From positions 124,001 to 188,000 of the forward strand of contig JAUQWM010000037.1 in the NCBI GenBank assembly GCA_030835125.1: a stretch of DNA of 64,000 nt. The letters run 5' to 3'. How positions within the stretch are numbered: position 1 is the first letter of the stretch; each line of letters starts with the position of its first letter. Source of the stretch: Gemmatimonadaceae bacterium (GTDB lineage: Bacteria; Gemmatimonadota; Gemmatimonadetes; Gemmatimonadales; Gemmatimonadaceae). The translations under genes and the position numbers were made by a program. This document shows, piece after piece, positions 52,145 through 61,844 of the stretch. The notes beneath the pieces are model-generated. The model had not been told where the DNA came from, did no database searches, and was given only the letters and a program-made list of their open reading frames with translations.

Positions 52145-54817
52145 ATGACGATCCGGCAGGCGGAAGAGCACCTCGACGTGCGGGTCGTCGTCCACACGCA
52201 CTGGGATCGCGAGTGGTACCGGCCCGCGGCCCAGTTCCAGCCACGGCTGGTCGCCCTCATCGATGAAGTCCTCGATGGCGCCGCCGGGGAGCCATTCCTC
52301 CTGGATGGGCAGGCGGTGATCCTCGAGGACTACCTGCAACATCGCCCCGAGCGCGCTGCCGACCTGTCGGCCGCCCTGCGAGCCGGGGCCGTGGAAGCGG
52401 GTCCCTGGTACGTGCTGGCGGACGGCCTCATTCCTTCCGGGGAAGGCCTGGTGCGGAACCTGCTCGCGGGCCGCCGGGCGCTGCAGGCCTTGCGGGCGGC
52501 TGCGCCGGACGTCCTCTACTGCCCCGACTCGTTCGGCCACCCGGCGATGTTGCCAGCCATCGCGGCGGGGTTCGGCCTTCCGGTGGTCGTCCTCTGGCGC
52601 GGCTACGGCGGGCGTTCCCACCCGCCTGGCGACACCAGTCGGTGGATCGCGCCTGACGAGTCGTCGGTGGTGCTCTGCCACCTGCCGCCCGAAGGCTACG
52701 AGTTCGGGTCGCACCTCCCACTGGACGCGGAGGCAGCGCGGGAGCGTTGGCAGGCGATCGAACGGGTGCTCGCGCCTCGCGCGGTGACCGGGCTCGCGCT
52801 GCTGCCGGCGGGCGCCGACCATCACGCGCCGCAGGCCAACCTCGCCGAGGCGATCGGCGAACTGGCACGGGCGGCGGCGCCGCACCGGCTGGCGCGTTCG
52901 TCGCTGGGGACCTTCGGCAGCCTGGTCGCCGCGCGCGCGGAGGGGACCATCCTGCCGACGGTCGCCGGCGAGCTGCGCGACTCCTACGGCTACACCTGGA
53001 CGCTGCAGGGAACGCTCGGCGCCCGCGCTGCGCTCAAGCGCGACTATGCCCGCGTCGAGCGGTTGCTGGTGCGGGACGCCGAGCCATGGGTCGCGCTGGC
53101 GAGACTGAAGGATGGCGCCGACCGTCGGCATGTCCTGCGCGCGGCGTGGCGTCCGGTCCTCCTCTGCCAGCCGCACGACACGTTATGCGGGTGCAGCGTG
53201 GATGAGGTCGCGGGCGCCATGGCATCGCGGCTCGCGGAGGCCGTCGCCGCCGGCACCGAGGCGCGGGACACGGCACTGATGGCCCTCGTTGGCCACGACG
53301 GGGAGGCGGCCCGGCGCCGGCCCGACGCGTGGAGCGCCGTGGTGGTGGTGCGCAACCCCGCCGCGCGGACCCGGAGCGGCGTCGCCGAACTCGAGGTGGA
53401 CCTCGTCATGGACGACGCGCCGGTCGGGCCGGCCTCCGCGGGCATCGAGCCGCGGACGCGTCGCACCGGACCGCTCGCGATCGGGGCGCCGCCGGTCCCG
53501 CTGCAGGAACTGTCGCGCGAGCGGACGTTCGCGCGCGAGGAGTCGGCCAGGCACTACCCATGGAATCGCCTCGTCGAACGCCGCCGCGTGCTGGCGTGGA
53601 TCGAGGACGTGCCGGCCCTGGGCCTCTGCACCCTCCCCGTCGAGGAACGACGGCGGCGGGCGCCGACGCCGCCGGCACCGGTATCCGCTGAGCGATCCGC
53701 GATCATGGGTCACGGGATCCGCATCGATGTCACGGAAGGAGGCCTCCGCTTCACCGGAGCCGATGGCACGGTCATCGACGACTGGGTCATGCTCGACGCG
53801 GAAGGGGAACGAGGCGACCTCTACACGCACGCGCCGGTACCCGGAACCCGCGTCCGTGGCGCGCTGGTCCGCACCCGCGTCACGGCGCGAGGTCCGCTGC
53901 GTGTCGAGTTGGCGTGCGACTTCCGCCTGGCGATCCCCGAGCGCCGGCTCACGACCGCGGCCGGTGAGGCGCTGGTGCAGCCACTGGTCCGTCAGGACGT
54001 GCGCGTCACCGTGCAACTGGACGCCGGCTCGCCGTTCGTGCGACTCGTCACGCGTGGGGACAACGTCGGCACCGACGTGCGGCTCCGCCTGGCGATTCGT
54101 TCCGGGATCCCGTCGGCGGTCGTGGTCGCCGATGCGGCCTTCGGTCCGGTCGTGCGCGAGCCGATCGTGGTGGACGGGGCGGCGCGCGCGATGGAGATCC
54201 CCCCGGCCACGGCGCCCCTGCATCGGCACGTGTCCGTCTTCTCCGGGGACCGCGGCGCGACCGTCCTGTCGGATGGCCTCGCCGAGTACGAGGTCGATGC
54301 CGAGGGCACCGTGCTGGTGACCCTGCTGCGCGCGGTGGGTGAGCTGTCGCGGCACGACCTGCCCGAGCGTCCGGGACACGCGGGCTATCCCGTGGCGACG
54401 CCGGCGGCGCAGGTTCCCGGGCCATTCGAGGCGCGCCTGGCCTTCGCGGCGCACGGGCCGCGGTCGGACGTCGTCACGACGCGCATCGAGGAAATGGCGG
54501 ACGACTTCCTGGTGCCGCTGGTCGGGACGACCTGGCGCACGGCGATGGCGCCGCCCGGGCGGGTGAAGGGCCCGATGCTGGTCGGCGAGGGGCTCGCCCT
54601 GTCCGCGCTCAAGGAAAGCGAGGACGGCGCGTGGATCGTCCTGCGCGCCGTGAACCGGCTCGACCACGCCGTGGCGGGCAAGTGGAGCGTGCCAGGCGTG
54701 CGGGAGGCGATGCTGGGCCGGCTGGACGAGACCCCGGTCCGCGCCCTCGACGTGCGCGATGGCGTGATCGAGTTCCGGGCCGGGCCGCGGGCGGTGGTGA
54801 CGATCCTTGCCCGTTAG
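52145..54817 (+). CDS. GH38 family alpha-mannosidase
   Basis: 890 residues from ATG 52145. Zinc and active-site residues of GH38 are present: HTHWDREWYRPA (His19, Asp21), nucleophile Asp128 in YCPDSFGHPAML, and His in LLCQPHDTLCGCSVDEV. The large C-terminal part is the beta-sandwich module of the family. No signal peptide, so it acts on imported mannosides. Its stop lies on the last codon of the convergent ABC permease gene: TAG and TAA share 54814-54817. Confidence 0.92.
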   Translation: MTIRQAEEHLDVRVVVHTHWDREWYRPAAQFQPRLVALIDEVLDGAAGEPFLLDGQAVILEDYLQHRPERAADLSAALRAGAVEAGPWYVLADGLIPSGEGLVRNLLAGRRALQALRAAAPDVLYCPDSFGHPAMLPAIAAGFGLPVVVLWRGYGGRSHPPGDTSRWIAPDESSVVLCHLPPEGYEFGSHLPLDAEAARERWQAIERVLAPRAVTGLALLPAGADHHAPQANLAEAIGELARAAAPHRLARSSLGTFGSLVAARAEGTILPTVAGELRDSYGYTWTLQGTLGARAALKRDYARVERLLVRDAEPWVALARLKDGADRRHVLRAAWRPVLLCQPHDTLCGCSVDEVAGAMASRLAEAVAAGTEARDTALMALVGHDGEAARRRPDAWSAVVVVRNPAARTRSGVAELEVDLVMDDAPVGPASAGIEPRTRRTGPLAIGAPPVPLQELSRERTFAREESARHYPWNRLVERRRVLAWIEDVPALGLCTLPVEERRRRAPTPPAPVSAERSAIMGHGIRIDVTEGGLRFTGADGTVIDDWVMLDAEGERGDLYTHAPVPGTRVRGALVRTRVTARGPLRVELACDFRLAIPERRLTTAAGEALVQPLVRQDVRVTVQLDAGSPFVRLVTRGDNVGTDVRLRLAIRSGIPSAVVVADAAFGPVVREPIVVDGAARAMEIPPATAPLHRHVSVFSGDRGATVLSDGLAEYEVDAEGTVLVTLLRAVGELSRHDLPERPGHAGYPVATPAAQVPGPFEARLAFAAHGPRSDVVTTRIEEMADDFLVPLVGTTWRTAMAPPGRVKGPMLVGEGLALSALKESEDGAWIVLRAVNRLDHAVAGKWSVPGVREAMLGRLDETPVRALDVRDGVIEFRAGPRAVVTILAR

Positions 54818-55659
54818 GCGCGGTCGGCGAGGGTGGTCGGCCCCTCGCCCGCCAGCCGGTCCCGCCAGGCGTCCCCGAGGAGGGTGCACCCCAGGACGGT
54901 GAGGACCAGCGCCAGGCCGGGCGCGATCGCCACCCACGGCGCGGTCACGATCAGGTCCCGGCCGCCGGCGATCATGTTCCCCCAGCTGGGGTGGGGCGGC
55001 TGCACCCCGAGGCCGAGGAAGGCGAGCCCGCTCTCCAGCAGGATGGCGTTCCCCACACCGAGCGTCGTGGCCACCAGCGCCGGTCCGACGGCGTTAGGCA
55101 GGACGTGGCGGACGAGGAGCCGGAGGGGCGGGGTGCCCACCGCGCGCGCCGCGTCCGCCCAGGGGCGCTCGCGCGCGCCCAGGACTTCGGCGCGCACCAG
55201 CCGCGCCACGCCCATCCACCCCGTCGCCGCCAGCACCACCATGACGGTGACCGTACCCGGCCGCCAGAGCGCGGCGCAGAGGAGCAGCAGGATCAGCCGC
55301 GGGATCGCGAGCATCGCGTCCGACACCGCCATCGCGACCCGGTCGAACGCACCGCGCCACCAGCCGGCGATCGCGCCCACCGCGACCCCGAGCACCCCGG
55401 CGACCGCCGATCCCACCAGGCCGATGGCCAGCGACAGCCGGCCCGCGAGCATCATGCGCACGAACAGGTCGCGGCCGAAGCGATCCGTCCCGAGCAGGTG
55501 AAACTGGCCGGCCTCGTCGGTGGAGAAGGGACCCACCAGCCGCGACCGCAAAACGTCGTCGATCGCCAGCGGATCCTTCCGCGCCACCAGGGGCACGAGG
55601 ATGGTGCCGAGCACGAGGACCGCGAGCAACCCGCCCGCCCATCGCTCCGTGCGGGTCAT
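54814..55659 (-). CDS. DppC-type ABC transporter permease
   Basis: 281 residues from ATG 55659; a longer open frame upstream belongs to the neighbouring gene's complement. An N-terminal helix and five further helices carry HLLGTDRFGRDLFVRMMLAGRLSLAIG and the inner-membrane EAA loop ARAVGTPPLRLLVRHVLPNAVGP, as in peptide/nickel permeases. Its start overlaps the stop of the DppB-type gene (ATGA). The cognate ATPases are not encoded nearby. Confidence 0.9.
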   Translation of the reverse strand: MTRTERWAGGLLAVLVLGTILVPLVARKDPLAIDDVLRSRLVGPFSTDEAGQFHLLGTDRFGRDLFVRMMLAGRLSLAIGLVGSAVAGVLGVAVGAIAGWWRGAFDRVAMAVSDAMLAIPRLILLLLCAALWRPGTVTVMVVLAATGWMGVARLVRAEVLGARERPWADAARAVGTPPLRLLVRHVLPNAVGPALVATTLGVGNAILLESGLAFLGLGVQPPHPSWGNMIAGGRDLIVTAPWVAIAPGLALVLTVLGCTLLGDAWRDRLAGEGPTTLADRA

Positions 55660-56633
55660 CGGCGCCGCGGGTCGACGACGTGGAGGAGCACATCCGAGGC
55701 CGCGTTGGCGAGGACCACGATGCCCGCGTAGGCCACGGTGGCGCCCATCACCACCGGATAGTCCCTCGCCCCGATGGCCTCGAGCATCACCCGCCCCATG
55801 CCGGGCCAGGCGAAGATGGATTCCACGAACACGGAACCGGCCACCACCCCGGGCAGCGCCAGCATGAGCAGCACGACCAGCGGGGGCAACGCGTTGGCGA
55901 GCAGGTGCCGGAACATCACGCGCCGCGGGCCCAATCCCTTCGCGCGCGCCGTGCGGACCCACTCGCTCCGGCGCAGGTCGAGCAGCGCCGTCCGTGCATA
56001 ACGCGCGATGCCCGCGGCGCCGACGGCCGCCATGACCACGATCGGCAGCACGGAATGGCGGAGCAGGTCCGGCAGGATCGCCAGGCCGGTCGCCTCCGAG
56101 GCCGGGCTCGTGAGGCCGAACGCCGGCAGCCGCAGCCAGGCCGGCGCGCCAAGCCGCGAGGTGCCGTACGTGAACAGGGCCACGGCGCTCAACGCGAGCC
56201 AGTAACTCGGCGCCGCATAGATCGCGGTGGTGAGACCGGTGAGCAGCCGGTCCGTGGGCCGGTCCTTCCGCGACGCCTGCAGGGCGCCCACGGCGACCCC
56301 GACGATGAACGTCAGTGCCAGCGACGTCACGCCCAGCCAGAGGCTCACCGGCAGCGCCTCGGCGAGCACGCGCGTGACCGGCTCGCGGCGGCGGAAGCTC
56401 TCCCCGAGGTCGCCCCGCAGCAGGTTCGACAGCCACCGTCCATATTGCTGCGCCAGCGACTCGTCCAACCCGAGTTCGCGGCGAAGCTGGAGTGCAGCGT
56501 CCGGGGGCGCGTCCGGCGCGACCAGCAGGTCGGCGGCGTCACCCGGCGCCGCATGGAGGAGGGCGAAGGTGAGCGTCAGGACCAGCCAGAGCAGTCCCAG
56601 CGCGGCGACACCGCGACGAGCGAGGAAGGTCAC
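55656..56633 (-). CDS. DppB-type ABC transporter permease
   Basis: 325 residues from GTG 56633. Family features: LLHAAPGDAADLL, LGLDESLAQQYGRWLSNLLRGDLGESFRRREPV and the EAA loop RTARAKGLGPRRVMFRHLLANALPPLV. Partner of the DppC-type protein. Divergent from the solute-binding gene with only nine bases between the two start codons. Confidence 0.9.
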   Translation of the reverse strand: MTFLARRGVAALGLLWLVLTLTFALLHAAPGDAADLLVAPDAPPDAALQLRRELGLDESLAQQYGRWLSNLLRGDLGESFRRREPVTRVLAEALPVSLWLGVTSLALTFIVGVAVGALQASRKDRPTDRLLTGLTTAIYAAPSYWLALSAVALFTYGTSRLGAPAWLRLPAFGLTSPASEATGLAILPDLLRHSVLPIVVMAAVGAAGIARYARTALLDLRRSEWVRTARAKGLGPRRVMFRHLLANALPPLVVLLMLALPGVVAGSVFVESIFAWPGMGRVMLEAIGARDYPVVMGATVAYAGIVVLANAASDVLLHVVDPRRR

Positions 56634-56642
56634 GGGGTGATA

Positions 56643-58259
56643 ATGGCGTGGCGACGGGGCCCAACACAGGGGGAACGATCGGCGGGCAGGCCGGGCGGCG
56701 GCGTGCTGGTCGCGGTGGCGGTCGCCCTGGTCCTCGCCTGCGCGCCGTCCCGTGGCGACGACACCGTGGTCTTCGCGTCAGGCGCGGACCTCGAGTCGGC
56801 CAACCCGCTGGTGACGATCCACCCGCTGGCGCGACAGGTCCAGCGCCACGCGCTGTTCGTCACGCTGACGCGGCTCGACTCGACGCTGGCCCAGCGACCA
56901 TACCTCGCCCGGCGGTGGGAGTGGTCCGGGGACCGCCGCCGCCTGACGATGCACCTCTATCCGGGACTGCGCTGGCACGACGGGCAGCCGCTCACGACGC
57001 GCGACGTGGAGTTCACCCTCGAGGCGGCCCGCAACACGGCCACCGGGTTCCCGCGCGCGCCGGACCTGGCGGCATTCGATTCGGTCCTGGCGGTCGATGA
57101 CTCGACGCTCATCGTCACGTTCCACGGAGCGCCGCCGGCGTTGCCGCCGATCCTGGCCGAGCTGCCGATTGTGCCGTCGCACCTCCTGCGCGGCGTTCCG
57201 CCCGGGGAGTTCCGGCGACACGCGTTCGCGACGGCGCCGGTCGGCAGCGGACCGTTCCGCTTCGTGCGACGCGACCCCGGGCGCCGCTGGGTATTCGAGC
57301 GCGTCGCCGACTTCCCGGATTCGCTGGGAGGCCCGCCGCGGATTCGCCGGCTCGTCATCGCGGTCGTGGACGAGGCCACGACGAAGTTCGCCGGGCTCGC
57401 CAGCGGGGACCTGCACGTCGCGGGGATCTCACCGACCATGGCCACCCTGGTCGCCCGGGACCCGGCATTGCGGGTCGTGGACTACCCGGTGGCCTTCGCC
57501 ACCGCGGTGGTGTTCAACGCATCGCGCCCGCCGTTCGACGACGTCCGGGTGCGGCGGGCGGTAGACGCGCTCATCAACCGGCAGCGCGTGATCGACGTCG
57601 CGCTGGCCGGCTTCGGGGTCGCGGCCGACGGCGCGGTGAGCGCGGCGCACCCGTGGCACGAGCCCACCGTGCGCCCCACCGCCGCGGAGGCAGATGCCCT
57701 GCTCGACGCCGCCGGCTGGCGCTCGTCAGGCAGCGAGCCGCGCCAGCGCGGGACCGGGCGACTGGCCTTCACGCTGCTCTCGGTGGGAAGCGGCGACAAT
57801 GCCATCGAGCAACTGATCCAGTCGGACCTCCGCGAGCACGGGATCGCGGTCGAGATCCGTCAGATGGAACTGGGCGCGTTCCTCGGCGTCGCACGACAGT
57901 CGCCGCGGCAGTTCGATGCGCTGCTCACCGGCATCGGTGGCGACCTGTCACTGTCGCAGCTGGTGTCCATGTTCGATGGCCGGCTGGCAGGTGGCGCGCT
58001 GGACTATGCCGGCTACCATACGCCGGGCCTCGACCGCCTGTTCGCCGCGATTCCTCGCGCCGCGACCGACTCGGCCCTGGCCGGCACGTGGCGCGAGATC
58101 CAGCGCGTCCTGGCGCGCGACGTGCCCGTCTCGTGGGTCTACCACTCGCGTGGCGTGCAGGGCGTGTCGCGCCGGCTCGAGGGGGTGCAGATGGACCTGC
58201 GCGGTGAGATGGCGACGCTGGTACAGTGGCGCCTCACGGGCGGCGCGGCGGGCCGGTGA
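56643..58259 (+). CDS. Family 5 solute-binding lipoprotein of an ABC importer
   Basis: 538 residues from ATG 56643 with a lipoprotein signal (VLVAVAVALVLACAPS). The SBP_bac_5 fold is clear from RRWEWSGDRRRLTMHLYPGLRWHDGQPLTTRDVEFTLE, VGSGPFRFVRRDPGRRWVFER and FDDVRVRRAVDALINRQRVID. Relatives bind peptides, nickel chelates or oligosaccharides; the neighbouring mannosidase and polysaccharide lyase favour oligosaccharides. Stop overlaps the GTG of the lyase gene (GTGA). Confidence 0.9.
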   Translation: MAWRRGPTQGERSAGRPGGGVLVAVAVALVLACAPSRGDDTVVFASGADLESANPLVTIHPLARQVQRHALFVTLTRLDSTLAQRPYLARRWEWSGDRRRLTMHLYPGLRWHDGQPLTTRDVEFTLEAARNTATGFPRAPDLAAFDSVLAVDDSTLIVTFHGAPPALPPILAELPIVPSHLLRGVPPGEFRRHAFATAPVGSGPFRFVRRDPGRRWVFERVADFPDSLGGPPRIRRLVIAVVDEATTKFAGLASGDLHVAGISPTMATLVARDPALRVVDYPVAFATAVVFNASRPPFDDVRVRRAVDALINRQRVIDVALAGFGVAADGAVSAAHPWHEPTVRPTAAEADALLDAAGWRSSGSEPRQRGTGRLAFTLLSVGSGDNAIEQLIQSDLREHGIAVEIRQMELGAFLGVARQSPRQFDALLTGIGGDLSLSQLVSMFDGRLAGGALDYAGYHTPGLDRLFAAIPRAATDSALAGTWREIQRVLARDVPVSWVYHSRGVQGVSRRLEGVQMDLRGEMATLVQWRLTGGAAGR

Positions 58260-61003
58260 TACTCCTCCCGGGTCCCGGAGCGCTGCTGGATCGCGCGCGG
58301 TTCGCAGAAGGTCCGCTCGCCGCGCTGGCGGGCTCGCTCACCGCCGACCTTGACCGACTCCTGCCTGACGAGGACGTCTTCATCCCGCGCGAGAAGGCGA
58401 AGCTCACCCGCCATGGTGGGCGCTGCGCGCGCGACGGGGTGCTCCTCGAGTTCGATCCGCGGCAGCCGCGCCGGCACCGCTGTCCGTCGTGCGGTGCTGT
58501 CTACGACGACGAGGCCCATTACCTCTGGTGGGTCATGGGATACCAGCTCTGGCTGGCGGAACGCGCCGTGCACGCTGCCGTGCTCTGGCGCCTGCGTGGC
58601 GACGCGCGCCACGAGCGCCTGTCCTGGGCCATCCTGCAGGGCCTGGCGGAGCGCTACCCGGCGTATCCCAACCAGGACAACGTGCTCGGTCCCACGCGGG
58701 TGTTCTTCAGCACCTACCTGGAGTCCATCTGGCTGCTCCAGCTGTCGATCGCGCTCTCCGCGCTCGAGGAGGGAAGGCCGACCGCCGGCGGCGACCGGAT
58801 CCGCGACATCATCATCGAGCCATCGAGCCGGATCATCGCCGCGTTCAATGAAGGCGGGTCGAACCGGCAGGTGTGGAACAGCGCCGCCGTGCTGGCCGCG
58901 TCGATCCTCCTGAAGGACCCTGGACGTGCCGACCGTGCGCTGCACGGGCCGGGCGGCCTCACGCAGCACCTGCGCGAGGGACTGCTCGAGGATGGGACGT
59001 GGTTCGAGGGCGAGAACTACCACCTGTTCGCGCACCGGGGACTGTGGTACCTGGTGTCGCTCGCCGAGTGGGCCGGCTTCCCGGTTGCCGGTGAGGACGC
59101 GGCACGGTTCGAGCGCGGCTTCGTCGCGCCGCTGCGTTCCGCGCTTCCCGACTTCACGTTCCCGTCACGACGCGACTCGCAGTATCGCGCCTCGCTCCGG
59201 CAGTGGCGCGTTGCCGAGTCGCTGGAGCTGGGCCTGGCGCGATCGCCGGGATCGGCCGACCTCGCGCGCGGCCTGGCCGCGGTCTACGGCGATGCCCCGG
59301 TCGGCGACGCGGCACGCTGGCGCTCGACGGCCGAGGCCGAGCGGAACGTCCCCGGGGTGCGCCTGACGAGGGCGGACCTGGGCTGGAAGTCGCTCCTGTT
59401 CGCGGTGCCGCGCCTGCCGGATGCCGAGGTCCCGCCGCCCGCCTCGGTGCTGCTGGAGCGCCAGGGATTCGGGATCCTCCGCCGCAATTCCGGTCGCACC
59501 TACGTCGCGCTCGACTACGGCGAGTCGGGCGGCAGCCACGGGCATCCCGACCGGCTGAACCTCTGGCTGGTGCATGGTGAGCAGCGCGTCTTCGAGGATG
59601 TCGGGACCGGCTCGTACGTCGAGCGGTCGCTGCACTGGTACCGGAGCACGCTGGCGCACAACGCGCCGCTGGTGGACGGCCGGTCGCAAGGTCCGGTCCC
59701 CGGGCGACTGCGCGCGTGGGATGAGCGCGTCGACTGTGGCTGGATCGATGCCGACGTCCACCTCGCGCGTGGCGTACTCGTCAGGCGGTCGGTCGTCGCG
59801 TGCCGCGATCACCTCGTGGACCGCGTGGAATGGAGCGCACCGGGGGACGTCACGCTCGACCTGCCGATGCACGTCGATGGCGACCTCGCAGAGGCGGCGT
59901 GGACGGAGGCGGGCCTGGCCGGCGGCGACGGCCTGGAGGATGGCTTCCCATTCGTCGTCCGGGCGGAAACCGCGGGACCACGCGCGACGGCATCTATTGT
60001 CGCGGAGGGCGTTCATGGCGTCACGCACGTGACCGGTCCACACGGCTGGTGGCGCGCCGTAGCCCCCGGCCCGCCCGGTGCGGGTCCCCGCCGCTTCCTC
60101 CTGCTGCGTTCGCGCGGCGCGTCCGGGCGCATCACGTCGGTGTGGTCCTGGCAGGGACCCGTTGCCGTCACCTTCCGTGACGAAGGGACGCTGACGGTCA
60201 CGTCGGAACGCACGTGGACGCACGTTCCACGGGATCGTGGCTGGGTCGTGGAGGGTGCGGGGACCTCCATCGCGCTGTCCGGGGCGCGGGCGCTGACGGC
60301 GGATGCCGCTCCCGCCCGCCCGGCGCCAACCGAGGGCGCCGAACCGCTCACCATCCCTGCGGTGACGGCTTCCTCGGAGGTGGGACACCTGATCGCACAC
60401 TCGTCAGGCGCACTGCGCTTCCGGCTCGACGAACGACACTACCGGCGCACGGAGGCGCCGTGGTCCGGCGCGGGTTCGCCGACGGCGGTCGTCGCCCTGG
60501 CCGCCGACGCCGCTGCCCTGTACCTAGAGGTCGCGGTGACGAAGAAGGAGGTCTTCTTCGCGCCCCCGGGCGACGACAACCCGCTCGACAACGAGCATCC
60601 CGACACGAACAGCGACGGGGTGCAGGTGCACCTCGCGTGGGGGGAGGATCCCGGACGCACCGCTACGTGGCTGATGGTGCCGGACCCGGGGTCGTCAGGC
60701 GTTCGCGTTTCCTCGCGCGAGGCGCCCGGGGCGGTTTCCGCCACCTGGCGCCGCCGCGACGATGGCTGGCAACTCCTCGCAAGGATGGACCGGGCCGTGC
60801 TGGGGCTGGGCACGCGGTTCCGCCTCGGCGTCATCGTGAACGAGATGCCGCCCTGGCGCGAGCGCCGACGTGGGCAACTCGTCCTGGGCGGCGCCCGCGA
60901 CGAATGGGCTTACCTTCGTGGAGACCGGCACGACGCCCAACTCATCCCGATGATCTTCACTCCCGAGACCGCCGACCGACCGCGCACCGCGGGGCCGCAG
61001 TAG
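58256..61003 (+). CDS. Heparinase II/III family polysaccharide lyase with C-terminal CBM9-like domain
   Basis: 915 residues from GTG 58256. An alpha-helical toroid (residues about 80-370) contains NEGGSNRQVWNSAAVLAASIL and LLEDGTWFEGENYHLFAHRGLWYL with the expected Asn/Tyr/His catalytic set. The beta-sandwich domain follows (ALDYGESGGSHGHPDRLNLWLV, SLHWYRSTLAHNAPLVDG). From about 725 a carbohydrate-binding module of the CBM9/DOMON type appears (LYLEVAVTKKEVFFAPPGDD, HPDTNSDGVQVHLAW). No signal peptide is visible from this start, so it may be cytoplasmic. Substrate could be a uronic-acid polymer. Confidence 0.85.
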   Translation: MILLPGPGALLDRARFAEGPLAALAGSLTADLDRLLPDEDVFIPREKAKLTRHGGRCARDGVLLEFDPRQPRRHRCPSCGAVYDDEAHYLWWVMGYQLWLAERAVHAAVLWRLRGDARHERLSWAILQGLAERYPAYPNQDNVLGPTRVFFSTYLESIWLLQLSIALSALEEGRPTAGGDRIRDIIIEPSSRIIAAFNEGGSNRQVWNSAAVLAASILLKDPGRADRALHGPGGLTQHLREGLLEDGTWFEGENYHLFAHRGLWYLVSLAEWAGFPVAGEDAARFERGFVAPLRSALPDFTFPSRRDSQYRASLRQWRVAESLELGLARSPGSADLARGLAAVYGDAPVGDAARWRSTAEAERNVPGVRLTRADLGWKSLLFAVPRLPDAEVPPPASVLLERQGFGILRRNSGRTYVALDYGESGGSHGHPDRLNLWLVHGEQRVFEDVGTGSYVERSLHWYRSTLAHNAPLVDGRSQGPVPGRLRAWDERVDCGWIDADVHLARGVLVRRSVVACRDHLVDRVEWSAPGDVTLDLPMHVDGDLAEAAWTEAGLAGGDGLEDGFPFVVRAETAGPRATASIVAEGVHGVTHVTGPHGWWRAVAPGPPGAGPRRFLLLRSRGASGRITSVWSWQGPVAVTFRDEGTLTVTSERTWTHVPRDRGWVVEGAGTSIALSGARALTADAAPARPAPTEGAEPLTIPAVTASSEVGHLIAHSSGALRFRLDERHYRRTEAPWSGAGSPTAVVALAADAAALYLEVAVTKKEVFFAPPGDDNPLDNEHPDTNSDGVQVHLAWGEDPGRTATWLMVPDPGSSGVRVSSREAPGAVSATWRRRDDGWQLLARMDRAVLGLGTRFRLGVIVNEMPPWRERRRGQLVLGGARDEWAYLRGDRHDAQLIPMIFTPETADRPRTAGPQ

Positions 61004-61795
61004 ATGTCCGGCTCACGACTCGACGCCATCCGCGTCGTCCTGTTCGAGACGCAGGACCTGGTGAACGTGGCCGCCGTCATCCGCGCCATGAAGAACATGG
61101 GGGTCAACGACCTCCGCCTCGTGAACGCCGTCCCGCTCGATGCGTGGCGGATCCAGGGCATCGCGCATGACACCGGCGATGTCATCGAGAAGGCGCGAGA
61201 GCACGCGACGCTCGACGAGGCCGTCGCCGATTGTGTGCTCGTGGCCGCCTTCACCGCACGCCACCGGGCCGCGCGGTGGTCCGTCGCGACGCCGCGGGAG
61301 GTGGTCGACCGCCTGCTTGACGCCACGGCGGATGGACCGGTCGCCCTGCTCTTTGGACGCGAGGACCGGGGCCTCCCGAACGAGGCGCTTGATCGCGCGA
61401 ACGTGCATGTGTCGATCCCGACGACGCGCTATGCGTCGCTCAACCTGGCGCAGGCCGTGATGGTCGCCTTGTACGAGGTGCACGTCGCCGCGGGCGACGC
61501 CACTCGTGCCCGGAAGCCCCCGCGAAAGGACGCGCCTCCCCCGGAGGCCGCCGAACTCGAACGGTTCCACGCCGATGCCGAAGCGGCACTGCGGGCGATC
61601 GACTTCTTCAAGACGCGGTACCCGGAGCATGTCCTGCGGGCGATCCGCTCGCTCGTCACGCGCGCCGACCCGAACGCCCGCGAACTGTCCCTGATGCGGG
61701 CGATGGCGATCGAGGTGGTGAAGAACCTGGAACGGGTCAGGATGCGCCTGGGCGGAAGCGAGCCCGGGTCACCGAGCACGGAACCGCCGAAGTAG
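61004..61795 (+). CDS. TrmJ-like SpoU family RNA 2'-O-methyltransferase
   Basis: 263 residues, starting immediately after the lyase stop. SPOUT motifs are LFETQDLVNVAAVIRAMKNMGV, ALLFGREDRGLPNEALDRANVHVSIPT and YASLNLAQAVMVALYEV, matching TrmJ (tRNA Cm32/Um32) more than TrmH. The C-terminal extension about residues 190-260 (FFKTRYPEHVLRAIRSLVTRADPNARELSLMRAM) is typical of TrmJ. Probably cotranscribed with the glycan genes only by position. Confidence 0.88.
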   Translation: MSGSRLDAIRVVLFETQDLVNVAAVIRAMKNMGVNDLRLVNAVPLDAWRIQGIAHDTGDVIEKAREHATLDEAVADCVLVAAFTARHRAARWSVATPREVVDRLLDATADGPVALLFGREDRGLPNEALDRANVHVSIPTTRYASLNLAQAVMVALYEVHVAAGDATRARKPPRKDAPPPEAAELERFHADAEAALRAIDFFKTRYPEHVLRAIRSLVTRADPNARELSLMRAMAIEVVKNLERVRMRLGGSEPGSPSTEPPK

Positions 61796-61831
61796 GTCAA
61801 TCCTCCCATCTCCCATCCGGGATCCTTCTCC

Positions 61832-61837
61832 TATCTT
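61832..61837 (+). promoter_or_regulatory. -10 element (TATCTT) of a likely leaderless aminotransferase promoter
   Basis: TATCTT ends seven bases before ATG 61845, with no ribosome binding site between, as at speA. Confidence 0.45.
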
Positions 61838-61844
61838 TGAGCCC

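Noticed and set aside
55660-56436. Apparent fusion extending the DppC-type permease N-terminally
   Set aside because: The added part is an alternative frame of the DppB-type permease gene on the same strand; the true start ATG 55659 overlaps that gene's stop.
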